Part shown: positions 8,701 through 22,198 of the stretch, piece after piece
How positions within the stretch are numbered: the stretch's first letter is position 1
Layout: every line of letters begins with the position of its first letter
Source of the DNA: Bacillota bacterium
GTDB taxonomy: Bacteria > Bacillota > Clostridia > Christensenellales > CAG-314
DNA length: 64,000 bases
Reading direction: 5' to 3'
NCBI GenBank assembly: GCA_023458375.1
Contig: JAEWZT010000004.1
Location: 1 to 64,000, forward strand
Program-made: the position numbers and the translations under genes
Notes under the pieces: model-generated
Databases searched by the model: none
What the model saw: only the letters and a program-made list of their open reading frames with translations
Told to the model about the DNA's origin: nothing

Positions 8701-11700
8701 CTTGTTCCGTCTGTGTTCAGGGTAAATTCATAGACAGGCGTAGGCAAGCCGTCAACAATTTCCCATTCGCCTGCCCAATAGACAGGGCGGGCTCTTGAAT
8801 TCCAACTGGTATTCCACCCTTCGGGCCGTGAAGCCGCCTCGCAGTAAATTGTAAGGTTATCACAAAAATTAAATGCATTGCCGCCTATGCTTGTTACGCT
8901 TAACGGTATAATGATGTTTTGCATAGGGCAGGCAAAAAATGCTTGCTCACCTATACTTGCAACGCCGCTGCCGATACTTATGTTCGCAAGGCTTGTGCAA
9001 TTTTGGAACGCGCTTTTGCCTATGCTTGTAATCGAGTCAGGTATAGTAATGCTTACGAGTTTGCTGTTCATATAAAATGCGTTTTCGCCTATTGCCGCAA
9101 CGGATCTTTTGTTATAAACCGACGGTAGTGTTAAGTTCGCCGCGCTGCCGTAGTATGCCGTTAATATATAGCTTGTAGTTTCAGAATTATAGGAAAATCC
9201 ATAAATAAGTTTAGGCGCGCCGTCAACAATTTCCCAGGCATTTGCCCAATAGACTGTGCGGCCGTTGGTATTCCAGCCGCTCAGCCAGCCGCTTGGTTGT
9301 GAAGCCGCCTCGGCGTAAATGGTAATGTTTGTGCAATTATAAATTGCGTAGGCCCCTATATCTGTTACCCCGTCTGGAATAACTATGCTTGTAAGACCCG
9401 TGCATCCATCAAACGCATATCTGCCTATGCTTGTAACGCCGCTGCCGATACTTATGTTTGTAAGGCTTGTGCAGCCTTGAAACGCATAGTCGCTTATGGT
9501 TTTAACGCTGTTTGGTATAGTTACGCTTTTAAGGTTTGTGCAGCCTTTAAACCCCCCTATAACGGTAGCGCCGTTTTCAATTATAACGCTTGTAAGGCTT
9601 GTGCAATTACTAAAAGCCGATTCTCCCAAACTGGTAAGGCTGCCCGGTAAGCTTAGGCTTGTAAGTTTTATGCAGCCGGAAAAAGCATTTTTGCCTATGC
9701 TTTTAACGCTGTTTGGAATAGTTAAGCTTTCAAGGCTTGTGCATCCATAAAACGCATGGTCGCTTATGCTTATAAGACCGCTGCTGATTGTAAGGGTTGT
9801 AAGATTTGTGCAGCCGTCGAAAGCCTGTTGTCCTATATCAGTCACACTATTTGGTATAACTAGGCTTGTAATGCTTGCGCATTTGTAAAACGATAATTGC
9901 CCTATGCTTGTAACGCTGCTGGGTATATTTACGCTTGCAAGGCTTGTGCAGCCGTAAAACATGCCGTAGCCCGTATGGGTAACGCCGCTTGCAATCGTTA
10001 CTTTTTCAAGGCTTGTGCAGCCTTGAAACGCGTTGCTGCCTATACTTGTAACGCCGCTGGGGATATTTACACTTTTAAGTTTTGTGCACAAGGAAAAGGC
10101 GCCTTGTTCTATGCTTGTAACGCTGTTTGGTATGAGGACGCTTGTAACAGATGTGCTGCCCATAAATGCCTGATAACCTATTGCAGTAACGGGCAGCGCT
10201 GAGCCGCCCCCGCTAGAATAAGTTGCGGGGATTACCAAGTCTGTGCCCACCGACCAATTGTAAGTGTAGTTCGTTAAAGTATAGCCGCCGTTGCCGTTAT
10301 ATGTAAACTCAAATACGCTGCTTGCCGACCAAGCTTTCCACACGGCATATAAGGTTACGCCCGAGCTTGCCATTGTATAGCTTGCTTCGTTATCGTAAGC
10401 CACCCCGCCCGCAGGGGTTAAAGCCCAACCTGCGAAAGTGTAATTGCTTCTTGTAAATGCGTTGGAATTAAGTTTTGCGCTTGTGCCCTCAGCTATGGTT
10501 TGGTTTTCCATTGTTCCCGTTGCATTAGACGCATTTTTGTCAAATACTACGATATTGTTGCTAAGAACCTCCCACTTTGCGTAAAGCGCAATGTCCCCCG
10601 CGCTGCCTCCCGCTATGACGGTTACGGGGTTGCCGCTTTCATTTTCCCAACCGACAAAGGAATAACCAGTTTTAGTCGGGTTTTGAAGGGTTACGGCAGC
10701 TGTTTCAACGGTATAGTTTGCGGGGTTGTCGGCATGGTTTGTTCCGCCGTCCAGATTATACGTAACAGTATAAATTACAGCGGTCCATTTTGCGTAAAGA
10801 GTAGTTGCTCCCGTTACGGCGTCAGTTGCAAAATCCCATGCATTTGTGCAGGAAGCCTCTTTATACCACCCGCCAAAGATATAGTTTTCTCTTGTGGGAG
10901 CAGGGGAGGGCAAAGTTGCTTTACTGCCGTAAGAAATATTTTGGCTTGCAACCGCCGTTCCTCCTTGGGAGTTAAATGTAACGGTATATTGGTTTACCGT
11001 CTGCGAATACTGAGCTGTAAAAGTAATATTGTTTGTCAGTGTTGAGGGAACAGCCTTATCCCAGCCCGTGAATGCGTAGGAGTATTGCGCGGTCGCAGTT
11101 TTAACGGGGCTAGCCGGAGCCGTAATAACGCTGCCATAGTCTGCCGTTGCAGTCTTTAATACTGTAATGCCGTCCTCGTCGTAGAATGTATAGGTATATT
11201 GATTCACCGTTGAGCCATACTTTGCTTTAAAGGATATATCGCCCGCTAATGTCATACCCGCCGTAAAGCCTTCCCATTTGTCAAAGGCGTAGGAGTATTG
11301 CGCGGTCGCCGTTTTGGTGGGGTTAGTTGGCGCGGTAATAACGCTGCCGTAGTCTGCCGTTGCAGTCTTTAATACAGTAATTCCGTCCTCGTCGTAGAAT
11401 GTGTAGGTATATTGGTTTACCGTCCACTGCGCATAAAGCGCGTTATCACCTGCCGTCATTTTGTATGTTGAGCCGACAGAATAAGCCATTCCGCTTCCGT
11501 TTGACGCCGTGTTCCAGCCGTTAAAAGTATGACCTTCTTTGGTGAAGCCGCAAGAGGGGAGGGTTACGTTTTTGTCGGTATTGGAAAGTATATCCGCGGT
11601 GCTTCCGCCCGTCGCCCCGTTAGCGTTAAAAGTTAGAGTTTTTGCCTCTGCCGTCCAAACCGCATACAAAGCGCCTCCGCCGGCTTGCATTGTATATAAA

Positions 11701-14700
11701 GCCCCGTCGGAATATTCAGCCTCGGTAGCTGTTGGATTGCATGCCCAACCTACGAAAGTATAGCCTGACTTTGTAAAGGTATTTGCGTTAAGATTTGCTG
11801 TCGCGTCGGTAGCTATGGTTTGAGCGGCTGTTGCGCCGCTTGCGTTATTTGCGTAGAAAGTAAGGGTTTGACTCGCGGCGCTCCATACCGCATAAAGGTT
11901 GACGCTGCCTGTCCCCATTACATAACTTGCGCCGTCGGCATAAACAATTTCGCCCCCTGCGCTAGTAGCCCAACCCGCAAAGGTGTAGCCGTTTCTTGTA
12001 AAAGCGTTGGCATTAAGATTTGCTGTCGCGTCGGTAGCCATGCTTTGGTTACCCATTGTTCCCGTTCCGCCGTTGGCGTTAAAGGTTATTGTATTGCTGT
12101 TTGCGCTCCACTTGGCGTAAAACGTAACATTTGCGCTGCCCATTGCATAATCCGCGCCATTTGTATATATTACGCCGCCGCTAGCGCTTGTCGCCCAGCC
12201 TGCAAAGGTATAGCCTGCTCTTTCAAAGGTGTTTAAGCTAAGGGCAACAGTAGCGCCTTGCCCTATTTGCTGAACATTCATACTGCCCGTTGCAAAAGAA
12301 TCATTTTTGTCAAAAACAATGTTTCTAAGGGGCGTAGGCACGCCGTCAACATATATCCATTCGCCTGCCCAATAGACGGGGCGGGCGTCGGAGTTCCAAT
12401 TAACATCCCAGCTATTTGGCCTTGAAGCCGCTGCTGCATAAAACGTGATATTTGTGCAACCGCTAAACACAGTATTGTCTATGTATGCAACGCTGTCGGG
12501 AATTACTAAGGTTGTAAGACTTGCACAGCCCTTAAACGCTTCACTGCCTATGCTTGTAACGCCGTTGGGTATATTTATGCTTGCAAGGCTTGTGCAGCCA
12601 GTGAATGCGGCTTGGGGTATGATTGTAACACCGCTGGGTATAATTATGCTTTTAAGACTTGTGCACATGTAAAAGGCGCCCATTCCTATATATGTAACGC
12701 TGCCGGGTATTGTTACGCTTTCAAGGCTAGTGCAACCGCTAAATGCGAAAACGGAAATGCTTGTAATGCTGTCTGGAATTATTACATTTACTAATCTTGT
12801 ATTATACGCTAATGCGCTAATGCCCATTGCCGTAACGGGTTTGCCGTTATATGAGAAGGGTATTGATATGGTTGTTGCGCTTCCATTGTAACCTGTTAAA
12901 GTATATGACGCATTATCGCCGTTGAGGCTGTATGTAAATTCGTTAATGACCCATTTAGCGTAAAGGGTAACGTTTGCACCGCCCATTTTATAACTTGCGC
13001 CGTCAATATAAACCGCTTCGCCCCCTGCGCTATTAGCCCAACCCGCAAAGGTGTAGCCGTTTCTTGTAAAAGCGTTGGCATTAAGATTTGCTGTCGCGTC
13101 GGTGGCTATGGTTTGGTTACCCATCGTTCCCGTTGCGTCGGTGGCGTTTTTATCAAAGGTAATAGTATTTGTGTTTGCCGCCCAAACCGCATAAAGCTTG
13201 TTGATATCGTTATTAGCGTTTACGACAAACTTTTCTCCCGCATAATACTTTGTTCCGCCGCCGTCCGCCTGCGCCGTCCAATATATGAAAGTGTAACCCG
13301 CTCTGGCAAAAATATTGTCGGCAAGGGTTATTTCTTCATTTGTGTAGGAGTTTATGACAGCAGGTGACCCCGCGTCAACATAATTAGCGTAAAGGGTGAA
13401 TGTTTTGCTGTCCGCCGTCCATTTTGCCCAAAGGGTAACGTCGCCGACTTCGCCGCCCGCAAGGGAAGCTATTTGCGTTGTAAACGCCGCCGTTGTAAAC
13501 CACCCGCCGAAAGTATAGCCTGTTTTTGAGGGAGTTTGCAGGGTGATAGCCGCCGTTTCCGTTGTGTAGGTTGAAGGGTTGCCGGCGTGGTTTGTTCCGC
13601 CGTTTAAATTATATGTAATGGTATAAATAATTTCTTCCCACGCGGCGGTAAATTCCTTGTTCCCCGTGCTGCCCTTTGCTATTGTGCCCTCAGGCGTCCA
13701 GCCTTTGAAAACATAGCCTGTTTTTGAAGGATTTTGCAGGGCGATAGCCGCAGTTTCCGTTGTGTAGGTTGAAGGGTTGCCGACGTGGTTTGTTCCGCCG
13801 TTTAAATTATATGTAATGGTATAAGACAGGGCGGAGCTCCATACCGCCGTAAATGTTTTGTTCCCCGTGCTGCCCTTTGCTATTCCCGTTACGGCAGCGC
13901 CGCTTTCGTCTTCCCAGCGGGCAAAGCCGTAGCCTGCCCTTGCGGGCGCGGTTAAAGTAATTTCAGCCGTTTCAACGGTATAGCTTACGGGGTTGTCTTC
14001 GCCGTTTACGCCGTTTAAGCCCAAAACGTAAGTTATAGTATATTCTACAATATTCCATTTTGCCCAAAGGGTAACGTCGCCGACTTCGCCGCCAGCAAGG
14101 GAAGTTATTTGCGTTGTAAACGCTTCCGTTGTAAACCAGCCTCCGAAAGTATAGCCTGCCTTTTCAGGCGTTTGTAAGGTAATTGCAGTGCTTTCAACGG
14201 TATAACTTGCAGGATTGCCCGCGTGGTTTGTTCCGCCGTTTAAATTATATGTAACAGTATAAACTACCTCTTCCCACGCGGCGGTAAATTCCTTATTGCC
14301 CGTGCTGCCCTTTGCTATTGTGCCCTCAGGCGTCCAACCTTTGAAAATATAGCCTGTTTTTGAGGGATTTTGCAGGGTGATAGCCGCCGTTTCCGTTGTG
14401 TAGGTTGAAGGGTTGCCGGCGTGATTTGTTCCGCCGTCTAAATTGTAACTTATTGTATAATCTAACGCTCTCCATTGGGCGTATAACGTCACGCTTGCGC
14501 TTGCGCCCATAATAAACTCCGCTTTGTCGGCATAAGGAGTTCCCGCTCCGTCAGGCTGTGTATTCCAACCTGTAAAGACGTAGCCCGCCATTGCAAAGGA
14601 GTTTTGGGTTAAATCGGCTTTTGCCCCTGTGGCAATTGTTAAGTTCGCCATACTGCCCGTCGCGCCGGAAATGTTTTTATCAAATATTAGAGTGTTGTTA

Positions 14701-15594
14701 TTTACGGTCCATTTTGCGTAAAGCGTAATTCCGCTTGTTCCCATTACATAACTTGCGCCGTCGGCATAAACAATTTCGCCCTCTGCGCTAGTAGCCCAAC
14801 CCGCAAAGGTATAACCCGCCCTGACAAAAGCGTTTAGGGTAAGAGTCGCGGTCGAGTCGGTGGAAATAGTTTGGTTTTCCATAGTGCCGGTAGCTTCGGA
14901 AGCATTTTTGTCAAATACAACGGTGTTGGAGGCGGCGGTCCATTTTGCCCAAAGAGTGACGGATTGGCTTACGGTATCCGTTGAAAAGTCCCACTGCGTT
15001 GTCAAAGTGGCTTCTTTATACCAGCCCGCAAAGATATAACCCGTTTTGGCGGGGGAGGGCGCGGGCTGTTCCGCTTTGTTTAAGTGCGTTACAGTTTGAC
15101 TTTCAATTTCGCTTCCGCCGTTTGACTCAAAGGAAACTACGTGCGTATTGAGCGTCCATAAAGCGTATAAAGTTACGCTTTCCTCAGAACCCATTGTAAA
15201 CAGCGCTTCGTCGTCATATTGCTTTTCGCCGCCGGGTGTTAAAGCCCAACCGGAAAAGACATAGTTTGTTCTTATAAAACCGTTAGCTAAAAGGTTTGCG
15301 CTTGCGCCCGTTGCAACGGTTTGGCTGTCCATATTCCCCGTTGCGTCTAAGGAATTTTTGTCAAATATAATTGTATTGGAGTTTGCGCTCCACTTCGCGT
15401 AGATTACGGCGTCGCCCGTTATTTTTTCCGTTTCAAAGTTCCATAAAAGCGTGCAAGCCGAATCTTTATACCAGCCTGCAAAGGCGCAACCCTCTTTTAC
15501 GGGGTCGGATGTGGGGCGCAAGGCTTTTTCGCCGTGCTTTATTGTTTGACCGTCAATTGAATTTCCGCCCTGCGTATTAAACGTAACCGAATAA
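5784..15594 (-). CDS. giant adhesin fragment 4: InlB-type repeats and C-terminal LRR arrays
   Basis: This is the largest open piece (about 3,250 codons), in frame after the third frameshift near 15596. It has no start signal of its own: the first Met at 15521 falls inside a repeat. It opens with InlB-type repeats, has an LRR block (IIPDSITSISVFAFSGCTSL type), returns to repeats, then continues as LRR_5 units of 22-23 residues (TSIGxxAFxxCTSLxxVxIP). Six LRR blocks close with a capping motif of the form ASxPxGW-x5-RPVYWxxxW. The protein ends WGYTGS without an anchor signal, so attachment would rely on the N-terminal hydrophobic segment. Confidence 0.8.
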
Positions 15595-18500
15595 TTGCTT
15601 TACGGTCCATTTTGCGTAAAGCGTAACGTTGCCCGTTACGGTGTTTGCCGTGAAATTCCACTCTGTTGTAAAGTAGGGTTCAATATACCACCCCGCAAAT
15701 GTAAAGCCTGTTTTTGCGGGAGAAGCGGGCTGCGTAATTTTTTCCTCCCTTAATACCGTTTGACTTGAAACGCCGCTTCCGCCGTTTGAAACAAAGGTAA
15801 TAGTATAATATACCGCGGCGGTTGCGCTGTCCCACTTTGCGTAAAGCGTGGTGTTGCCCGTTACCGCGTCGGTATAGAAATTCCATTCGTTAATGCAGCC
15901 GGTTTCCTTATACCACCCGCCGAAGAAATACCCTTCTCTCGTTGGGTTTGCGGGGCGCGGCAGGGTGCCGCCATATTCCACCGTTTGACTTGAAACGCTG
16001 CCGCCGCCTTTTGAATTAAAAGATACGGTGTAATTTTTAATTGTCCATACCGCATATAACGTCGCGTCATTGCCCGGCATTGTAAAAGACGCCCTGTTGC
16101 CGTATTCTTTTTCGCCGTATGGCATTGTGGACCAGCCCATAAAGGTGTAGCCCGCTCTTACAAATGCGTTGGATGGGAGAGCGGTTGTTTCGCCCGTTGC
16201 AAGCGGCATAGCGCTCATAGTTCCGCTGTCCCCGCCGTTAATGTCAAATGAAAGGGTATATGTAATTGTTTGCCATTTAGCATAAAGCAGGGTATTTTTC
16301 GTTACGGGGGCATTAAAGTCCCAAGAAGTATCAAAACCCGCTTCAAACCAGCCAATAAAGGTATATCCCGTCCTGGTGGGGGCGGGGGGATTTTCAGCTA
16401 TGTTTCCTCTTTTTATCGTTTGAGCCGCAACGGCGCTTCCGCCTTGCGAGTCAAAAGTTACAAGCCATGAGGCGTCGCTTATCCAAACGGCGTATAACGT
16501 ATTGACGCCGCTTGTCCCCATAGTATAGTCCGCGCTGTCGGCATACACTACTCCGCCCTCCGCTGTTACAGCCCAACCAGCAAAGGTATAACCCGCACGG
16601 ACAAAAGCGTTTAAAGAAAGGACGGTTGTTTCACCCGTAGCGACGGTTTGGTTTGGCATGGTTCCCGTTACCGCGTCGGCGGTGTTAGCATTAAATACTA
16701 TTGAATTATTTTTTGGAATCCATACGGCGTAAAGCGTAACGTCGGCGGCTCCTATTGTGAAAGCGGCTTGGTCGTCGTATGCTTTTATGCCGTTTGCCGT
16801 TAAAGACCACCCTCCGAAAGTATATCCCGCCTTTCCGAAGCCGCATGAAGTTAAGGTAATTTCGGTGCCAACGGTTAAACCGCTTTTGCCCGTCATGCCG
16901 CCGCTTCCGCCGTTTGAGTTATATGTGAGGGTATATTTGTTTGCCGTCCACTTGGCGTAAAGGGTAATATTTGAGGTAATTTGGTTTGCGGTAAAGTTCC
17001 AAGCAACGGCGGAACCTTCTTTAAACCATCCGTTAAAGGTGTAGCCTAATTTTATTGGGGCGGCAGGTTCTGACGCGTAGCCGTTTTTGGCTACAACTTG
17101 CTTTGTAACCGCCCTTTCGTTTTGAGGGTCAAAAGAAACAAGCCAAGAATCTGCGTTTACCCATACCGCGTATAACGTATATGACGCGTTTGCACCCATA
17201 GTATAACTTGCGCCGTCAATGTATTTAACTCCGCCGTCGGGGATAACCGCCCACCCCGCAAATGTATAGCCCGTTCTTGAAAAGACATTGGCTGCCAAAG
17301 CCGCGCTGCCGCCGGTTTTTATTGTCTGGCTGCTAATATTACCTATTGCGTCAGGGGCGTTCTTGTCAAAGATAACGGAGTTTGTATTTGCATTCCAAAC
17401 CGCAAACAAAGTATAGCTTGTCTGCGCGCCCATGGTATAATTTGCGCCCTCGGCATAAACAACGCCGCCCCCTGCGGTTTCCGCCCACCCCGCAAATGTA
17501 TAGCCGGCTCTTGTAAAGCCGTTAGAGGGAATGGTAATAATAGCTCCCGTTACGGCAAGCTGATTTGCCATATTTCCCATTGCGTCGGGGGCGTTCTTGT
17601 CAAAGGCAATAGCATTTGTATTTGCCGTCCATTTGGCGTATAAAATAATATTTTCCGTTACGGGGTCGTCAAAGCTCCAAAGGGTTAGGCAAGAAGGTTC
17701 TTTATACCAACCAACCAATATATAACCCTCCCTTTGCGGCGCGGGGATTACAGCCGTTACCTTGCCGCCGCGCGTAACGGTTTTGCTTATCGCTTCATTT
17801 CCGTCCTGTGCGTCAAAAGTTACAAGCCATGAAGTTTCGCTTACCCATACCGCGTATAAAGTATAATTGGCATCCGCGCCCATCATGTAGCTTGCGCCGT
17901 CAAGATATTTAACCTTTCCCGCAGGCGTTTCCGCCCACCCCGCAAAGGTATAACCCGCTCTTGTAAAACCGTTAAGGGTAAGAATGATTGTTTCGCCAGT
18001 CGCGGCGGACATGCCAACCGTTTCGCCCGCCGCATCATCCGCGTTTTTGTCAAAGACAACGATATTGCTGTTTATGTTCCATTTTGCGTATAGCAGCGTG
18101 TTATCTGTTACCGCGTCGTCAAAGTTCCAAGCCGTTATGCAGGAAGGTTCTTTATACCACCCCGCAAAAGTATAGCCCGCCCTTTGCGGCGGGGGAACAG
18201 GCTCCGCTGCCTTGCTTCCGCGCACAACGGTTTGGCTTACCGCGTCGCTTCCGTCCTGCGCGTCAAAAGTAACAAGCCACGAAGCGTTGTTTACCCACAC
18301 GGCATATAAGGTAACGTTTGACTCTGTGCCCATAAGATAGTTTGCGCCGTTTAGGTATTTAACCTTTCCCGCAGGCGTTTCCGCCCACCCCGCAAAAGTA
18401 TAACCCGCCCTTGTAAAGCCGTTGGCTGAAAGAATTATATTTTCGCCCGTCGCCGCCGAAATGTTTTGCATCGTTCCCGTTGCGCCGTCGGCGTTTTTAT

Positions 18501-19612
18501 TAAAGACGACAGAGTTTTGAGAGGCAGCCCAGAGAGCGTATAATGTATAGCTTTCCTGCGCGCCCATAATGTATTTTGCGCCGTCAAGATAAGCAATCTC
18601 TCCCTCTGCGCTTACCGCCCAGCCGATAAATTTATAACCCGCTTTTGTAAAGACGTTGGAAGGAAGGGCGATTATCCCGTCAGTATCAACTGATAGGGAA
18701 GGCATAGTCCCGTTTCCGCCGTTTGAGTCAAAATTAAGCGTGTTTTTATTCGCCGTCCATTTTGCGTAAAGCATAATGTTGCCGCTTACGCTGTTGTCAA
18801 AATCCCAAAGCGTTACGCAAGAAAGCTCCCGATACCAACCGTTAAAGACATATCCCGCCCTTATCGGGTCAATAGGCAGAACAGGCTTATTTCCTCTTAG
18901 TATAGTTTGGCTTTCAACTTCGCTTCCGCCCCGCGAATTAAAAGTTACAAGCCAATAACTGTCGCTTACCCATACGGCATATAAAGTGTAGCTGCCGTTT
19001 GTGCCGACCGTATACTTCGCGCCGTCCTCATAGGCAGCCTTTCCCGCAGGCGTTTCCGCCCACCCCGCAAAGGTATAGCCGATTTTAACAAAACCCACGG
19101 CGGAAAGGTTAATAATTTCTCCTGTCGCGGCGGTTTGTTTATTCATTGTCCCCGTCGCCGCGGCGTCGTTTTTATTGAAAACAATATTGTTATTATTTGC
19201 CCTCCACACGGCATAAAGAGTATAGCTCGCCTGCGCGCCCATGTTGTAATCTGCGCCGTTGGTATATATTACTTCTCCATTTTGAGAAGCCGCCCACCCT
19301 GTGAAAATATAGCCCGCTCTGACAAAGGCGTTAAGAGGAAGCGCAATAGTGCTGTTTGTCGCAATATTTTGGGCATTCATTGTCCCCGTTGCGTCGCCGG
19401 CGTTTTTGTCAAAATTAAGGGTATTATTATTGGATATCCATTTGGCGTAAAGCATTATATTGCCGCCGATAACTTCCGTTTGGAAATTCCAGGCGTTTAC
19501 GCAGCCGCTCTCTTTATACCATCCGCCGAAAGTATAGCCCGCCATCATGGGGTCTTGCGGTTGCGCCAGCCTGACTCCTCTCGTTACCCTTTGCTCTTCA
19601 ACGGCACTTCCC
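15577..19612 (-). CDS. giant adhesin fragment 3: InlB-type repeats
   Basis: About 1,340 codons made only of alternating InlB B-like repeats. One kind, about 65 residues, has VTFDSQGGS, W-x-F and TLYAKW; the other, about 75, has the NKNA-x-ATGTM, GYTFAGWA and YTLYAVW motifs. The piece has no ribosome binding site; its first Met (19548) lies inside a repeat. It ends in TVKQLFGYV and a stop because of the frame change near 15596. In the other frame the text continues NYSVTFNTQGG, exactly as expected for the next repeat. Confidence 0.8.
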
Positions 19613-20874
19613 CCTGTGAATTAAATGTTGCAAGCCAGCGGGTATTATCTACCCACACGGCGTATAAAGTATAGCTTTCCTCTTCGCCCATTGTGTAGTC
19701 TGCTCCGTCAAGATAAATTACCTCTCCGTCTGCGCTTGCCGCCCATCCCGCGAAGGTATATCCTGTCCTGGCAAAAACGTTGGAAGGCAGAGCCGCCCTG
19801 TTGCCGGGGGCTAACTTCATATCTTCCATTGTTCCCGTTATGTCGGCGGCGTTGCCGTTGAAAACTAAGGTATTTTCTTTTAATTTCCAGTTGGCGTAAA
19901 TTATAATATTTCCAGTTACTTCATTCCTTTCAAAATCCCATATGTTTTTGCATTGAGGTTCTTTATACCAACCGTCAAAAACATACCCCGCCTTTGTCGG
20001 CATGGCGGGAACGACGGGCTTGTTTCCTTTTGGTATTTGCTGGCTTATAACTTCGCTTCCGCCCTGCGGGTCAAAGGTGACAAGCCAACAGTCTTCGCTT
20101 ACCCATACGGCATAAAGGGTAACGTCTTTTGTCCCCATTGTGTAGCTTGAGCCGTTAAGGTGCTTTACCCCGCCGCCTTCGCTTTCCGCCCAGCCCGCAA
20201 AAGTATAGCCCGCCCTCGTAAAGCCGTTAAAAGTTAAATTAGTTTTGTTACCGGTAGATATTATTTGAACGCCCATGCTTCCCGCTGCGTCAGCGGCGTT
20301 TTTATTAAAAGTTACCGTATTATCGTTAGCTGTCCATAAAGCGTATAAAACGACGAGTTTATTTGTGCCTATTGCAAACATTTGCTCATCGTCGTAAACT
20401 TTTGAACCGTTGGCGCTTGACGCCCAGCCCGCGAATATGTAACCCTCTCTTGTAAATGTATTTGACAAAAGCTTTTCGCTTGCGTTGGTAGCTATAATTT
20501 GCGTAACCTTGTTTTCGCTGCCGTCGTTAGCGCGGAATATTATAAAGTTGCTTTCCGCTATCCATCTTGCATATAAAATAATGTCGCTTGTAACATTGTC
20601 GCTATAAAAAGTCCATTTGGTTGAAAAATTGACGTCCTTATACCATCCCCCGAAGGCATAACCTGCCTTTACGGGTTTTTCAGGCTCCGCCGCCTTAGTT
20701 CCCTTGTTTACAATTTGCTTCGCTACCGGACTGCCGCCAAGCGAGTTGAAAACTACGTCCCATGTGGTATTGCTTTTCCATACTGCGTATAGGGTGTATT
20801 TTGAATCGGCGCCCATGAAGTAATAATCCCCGTTAGAATAAACCGCTTCTCCCCCCGGCGTGACTGCCCATCCG
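19584..20874 (-). CDS. giant adhesin fragment 2: InlB-type repeats
   Basis: About 430 codons of the same two alternating repeat types. It enters by the frame change near 20871 (text resumes as GWAVTPGGEAVYS) and leaves at a run of five G (19610-19614 as C on the plus strand), where six would keep the frame and give FNSQGGSAVEEQ. There is no start site of its own. Confidence 0.78.
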
Positions 20875-22198
20875 CAAACGCCCAGTTTTCTCCTTTTGTA
20901 AAGGCGTTAAGAGGCAGATAAACACCTGAATCGGTATCCATTTTTACCGATTCCATAGTCCCGCTTCCGCCGTTGGCGTTAAATGAAAGGGTGTTGCTGT
21001 TTGCCTTCCAGCCGGCGTAAAGAACCATGTCCTTTCTGATTTTGCCGCTAAAATCCCATCGTGTCTTACATTCGGGCTCGGTAAACCACCCCGCAAACGT
21101 ATAACCTGCCAGCGACGGGGCTTTGGGAAGCGTCGCCTTGGTATTTTTTGCAACCGTTTGACCGGCAACCTCGCTTCCACCCTGCGTGTCAAAAGTTACA
21201 ACCCAAGATTCGCTTGCCGTCCACACGGCGTATAAGGTATAGCTTGATTGCTCTCCCATTTTATAAACCGCTTCGTCGGCATAGGCTACCCCGCCTATTG
21301 CGCTGTTGGCCCACCCCGCAAAGATAAAACCCTCCTTTGTAAAGGCGGCCTTGCTTAGTTTTGCGCTTGCGTCGGTGGAGATTTCTTGGGGGTTCATACT
21401 GCCTTTCCCGCCGTTGGCGTTAAAAATTACTGTATTGATATTAGCTTCCCAAACGGCGTATAATACGCAACCGGCATTTGAACTGAACATATAATGGGAC
21501 TTATCGTTATATTCCGCCGTTCCGCCGGGAGTTGTTGACCAGCCTACAAATGTATACCCCGCTTTTATAAACTCATTGGCGGGAAGAATAATTGTCGCGC
21601 CGTCGGCTATGTTTTGCGGAGCCATAGCCCTGCTTCCGCCGTTGGAGTTAAAAGCCAGCGTATTGTCGTTAATACTCCATACCGCGTAAAGGGTGTATCT
21701 AGGCTCGGCGCCCATAGTGTAGCCCCCTCCGTCGGCGTATACAGCCTCTCCGCCAGGCGTTTCCGCCCAGCCCGCGAAAGTATATCCGTCCCTGTCAAAG
21801 GCGTTAAGAGATAAATAGACGCTGTCGTCGGTTGCCACTGCCTGTGAAAGCATTGTTCCCGTAGCGTCCTCGGCATTTTTGTTAAAAACAATGGAATTGC
21901 TGTTTGCGCTCCACGTTGAATACAGCGTGGTGTCTTTTGTTACTTTATCGCGAGAAAAGTCCCACACCGTTAAGTCTTCCGTGCGCCAGCCCTCAAAGGA
22001 ATAGCCAACCTTTGAAAGCTGTATAGAGGGTGCGGCAACGCTTTTGCCCTGCCGCACTTTTTGGCTTGCAGCAACGGTATCACCGTGCGCAAAGTATATT
22101 GTATATCTTTCCAGCCAAGGTTCGCTTGCAACTATTGTGGCGACTGCCACTGCCAGCATTACAAATACAATTGAGAAGACGATAATCTTTTTCTTCAT
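20753..22198 (-). CDS. giant adhesin fragment 1: signal peptide and first repeats
   Basis: This piece has the only plausible start of the unit: ATG at 22198 preceded by GGAGG. Residues 1-25 are KKK followed by a hydrophobic stretch, a signal peptide or uncleaved anchor with no lipobox cysteine. The repeats begin with YTIYFAHGDTVAASQKV, continue through SFEGW and TLYSTW, and then alternate. After the frameshift near 20871 the last 40 residues are out of frame (GQSRRGEKRF) and end at 20753. If the frameshifts are real, only this 440-residue secreted piece would be made. Confidence 0.8.
   Translation of the reverse strand: MKKKIIVFSIVFVMLAVAVATIVASEPWLERYTIYFAHGDTVAASQKVRQGKSVAAPSIQLSKVGYSFEGWRTEDLTVWDFSRDKVTKDTTLYSTWSANSNSIVFNKNAEDATGTMLSQAVATDDSVYLSLNAFDRDGYTFAGWAETPGGEAVYADGGGYTMGAEPRYTLYAVWSINDNTLAFNSNGGSRAMAPQNIADGATIILPANEFIKAGYTFVGWSTTPGGTAEYNDKSHYMFSSNAGCVLYAVWEANINTVIFNANGGKGSMNPQEISTDASAKLSKAAFTKEGFIFAGWANSAIGGVAYADEAVYKMGEQSSYTLYAVWTASESWVVTFDTQGGSEVAGQTVAKNTKATLPKAPSLAGYTFAGWFTEPECKTRWDFSGKIRKDMVLYAGWKANSNTLSFNANGGSGTMESVKMDTDSGVYLPLNAFTKGENWAFADGQSRRGEKRFILTGIITSWAPIQNTPYTQYGKAIPHGT

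Larger units (their letters stand above)
5784..22198 (-). pseudogene. giant InlB-repeat / BspA-LRR surface adhesin, broken by three frameshifts
   Basis: One coding unit of 16.4 kb (about 5,470 codons) runs from an ATG at 22198 (GGAGG ribosome binding site six bases upstream) to a stop at 5784. The N-terminus has a signal peptide or membrane anchor without a lipobox. Then come dozens of 65-80-residue Listeria-Bacteroides (InlB B, Flg_new) repeats with the recurring GYTFAGW, YTMGA and TLYAVW motifs, a short LRR block near 12930-12360, further InlB-type repeats, and a long C-terminal BspA-like LRR_5 array (about 10330-5784). Three frame changes break it, at about 20871, 19610 and 15596; across each, homology continues exactly in a new frame, and the first two look like one missing G. 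There is no LPXTG motif. Either it is decayed or the assembly has homopolymer errors. Confidence 0.85.

Noticed and set aside
6085..12794. Plus-strand open frames with repeating valine/leucine-rich translations
   Set aside because: They are antisense shadows of the LRR repeats of the giant adhesin.
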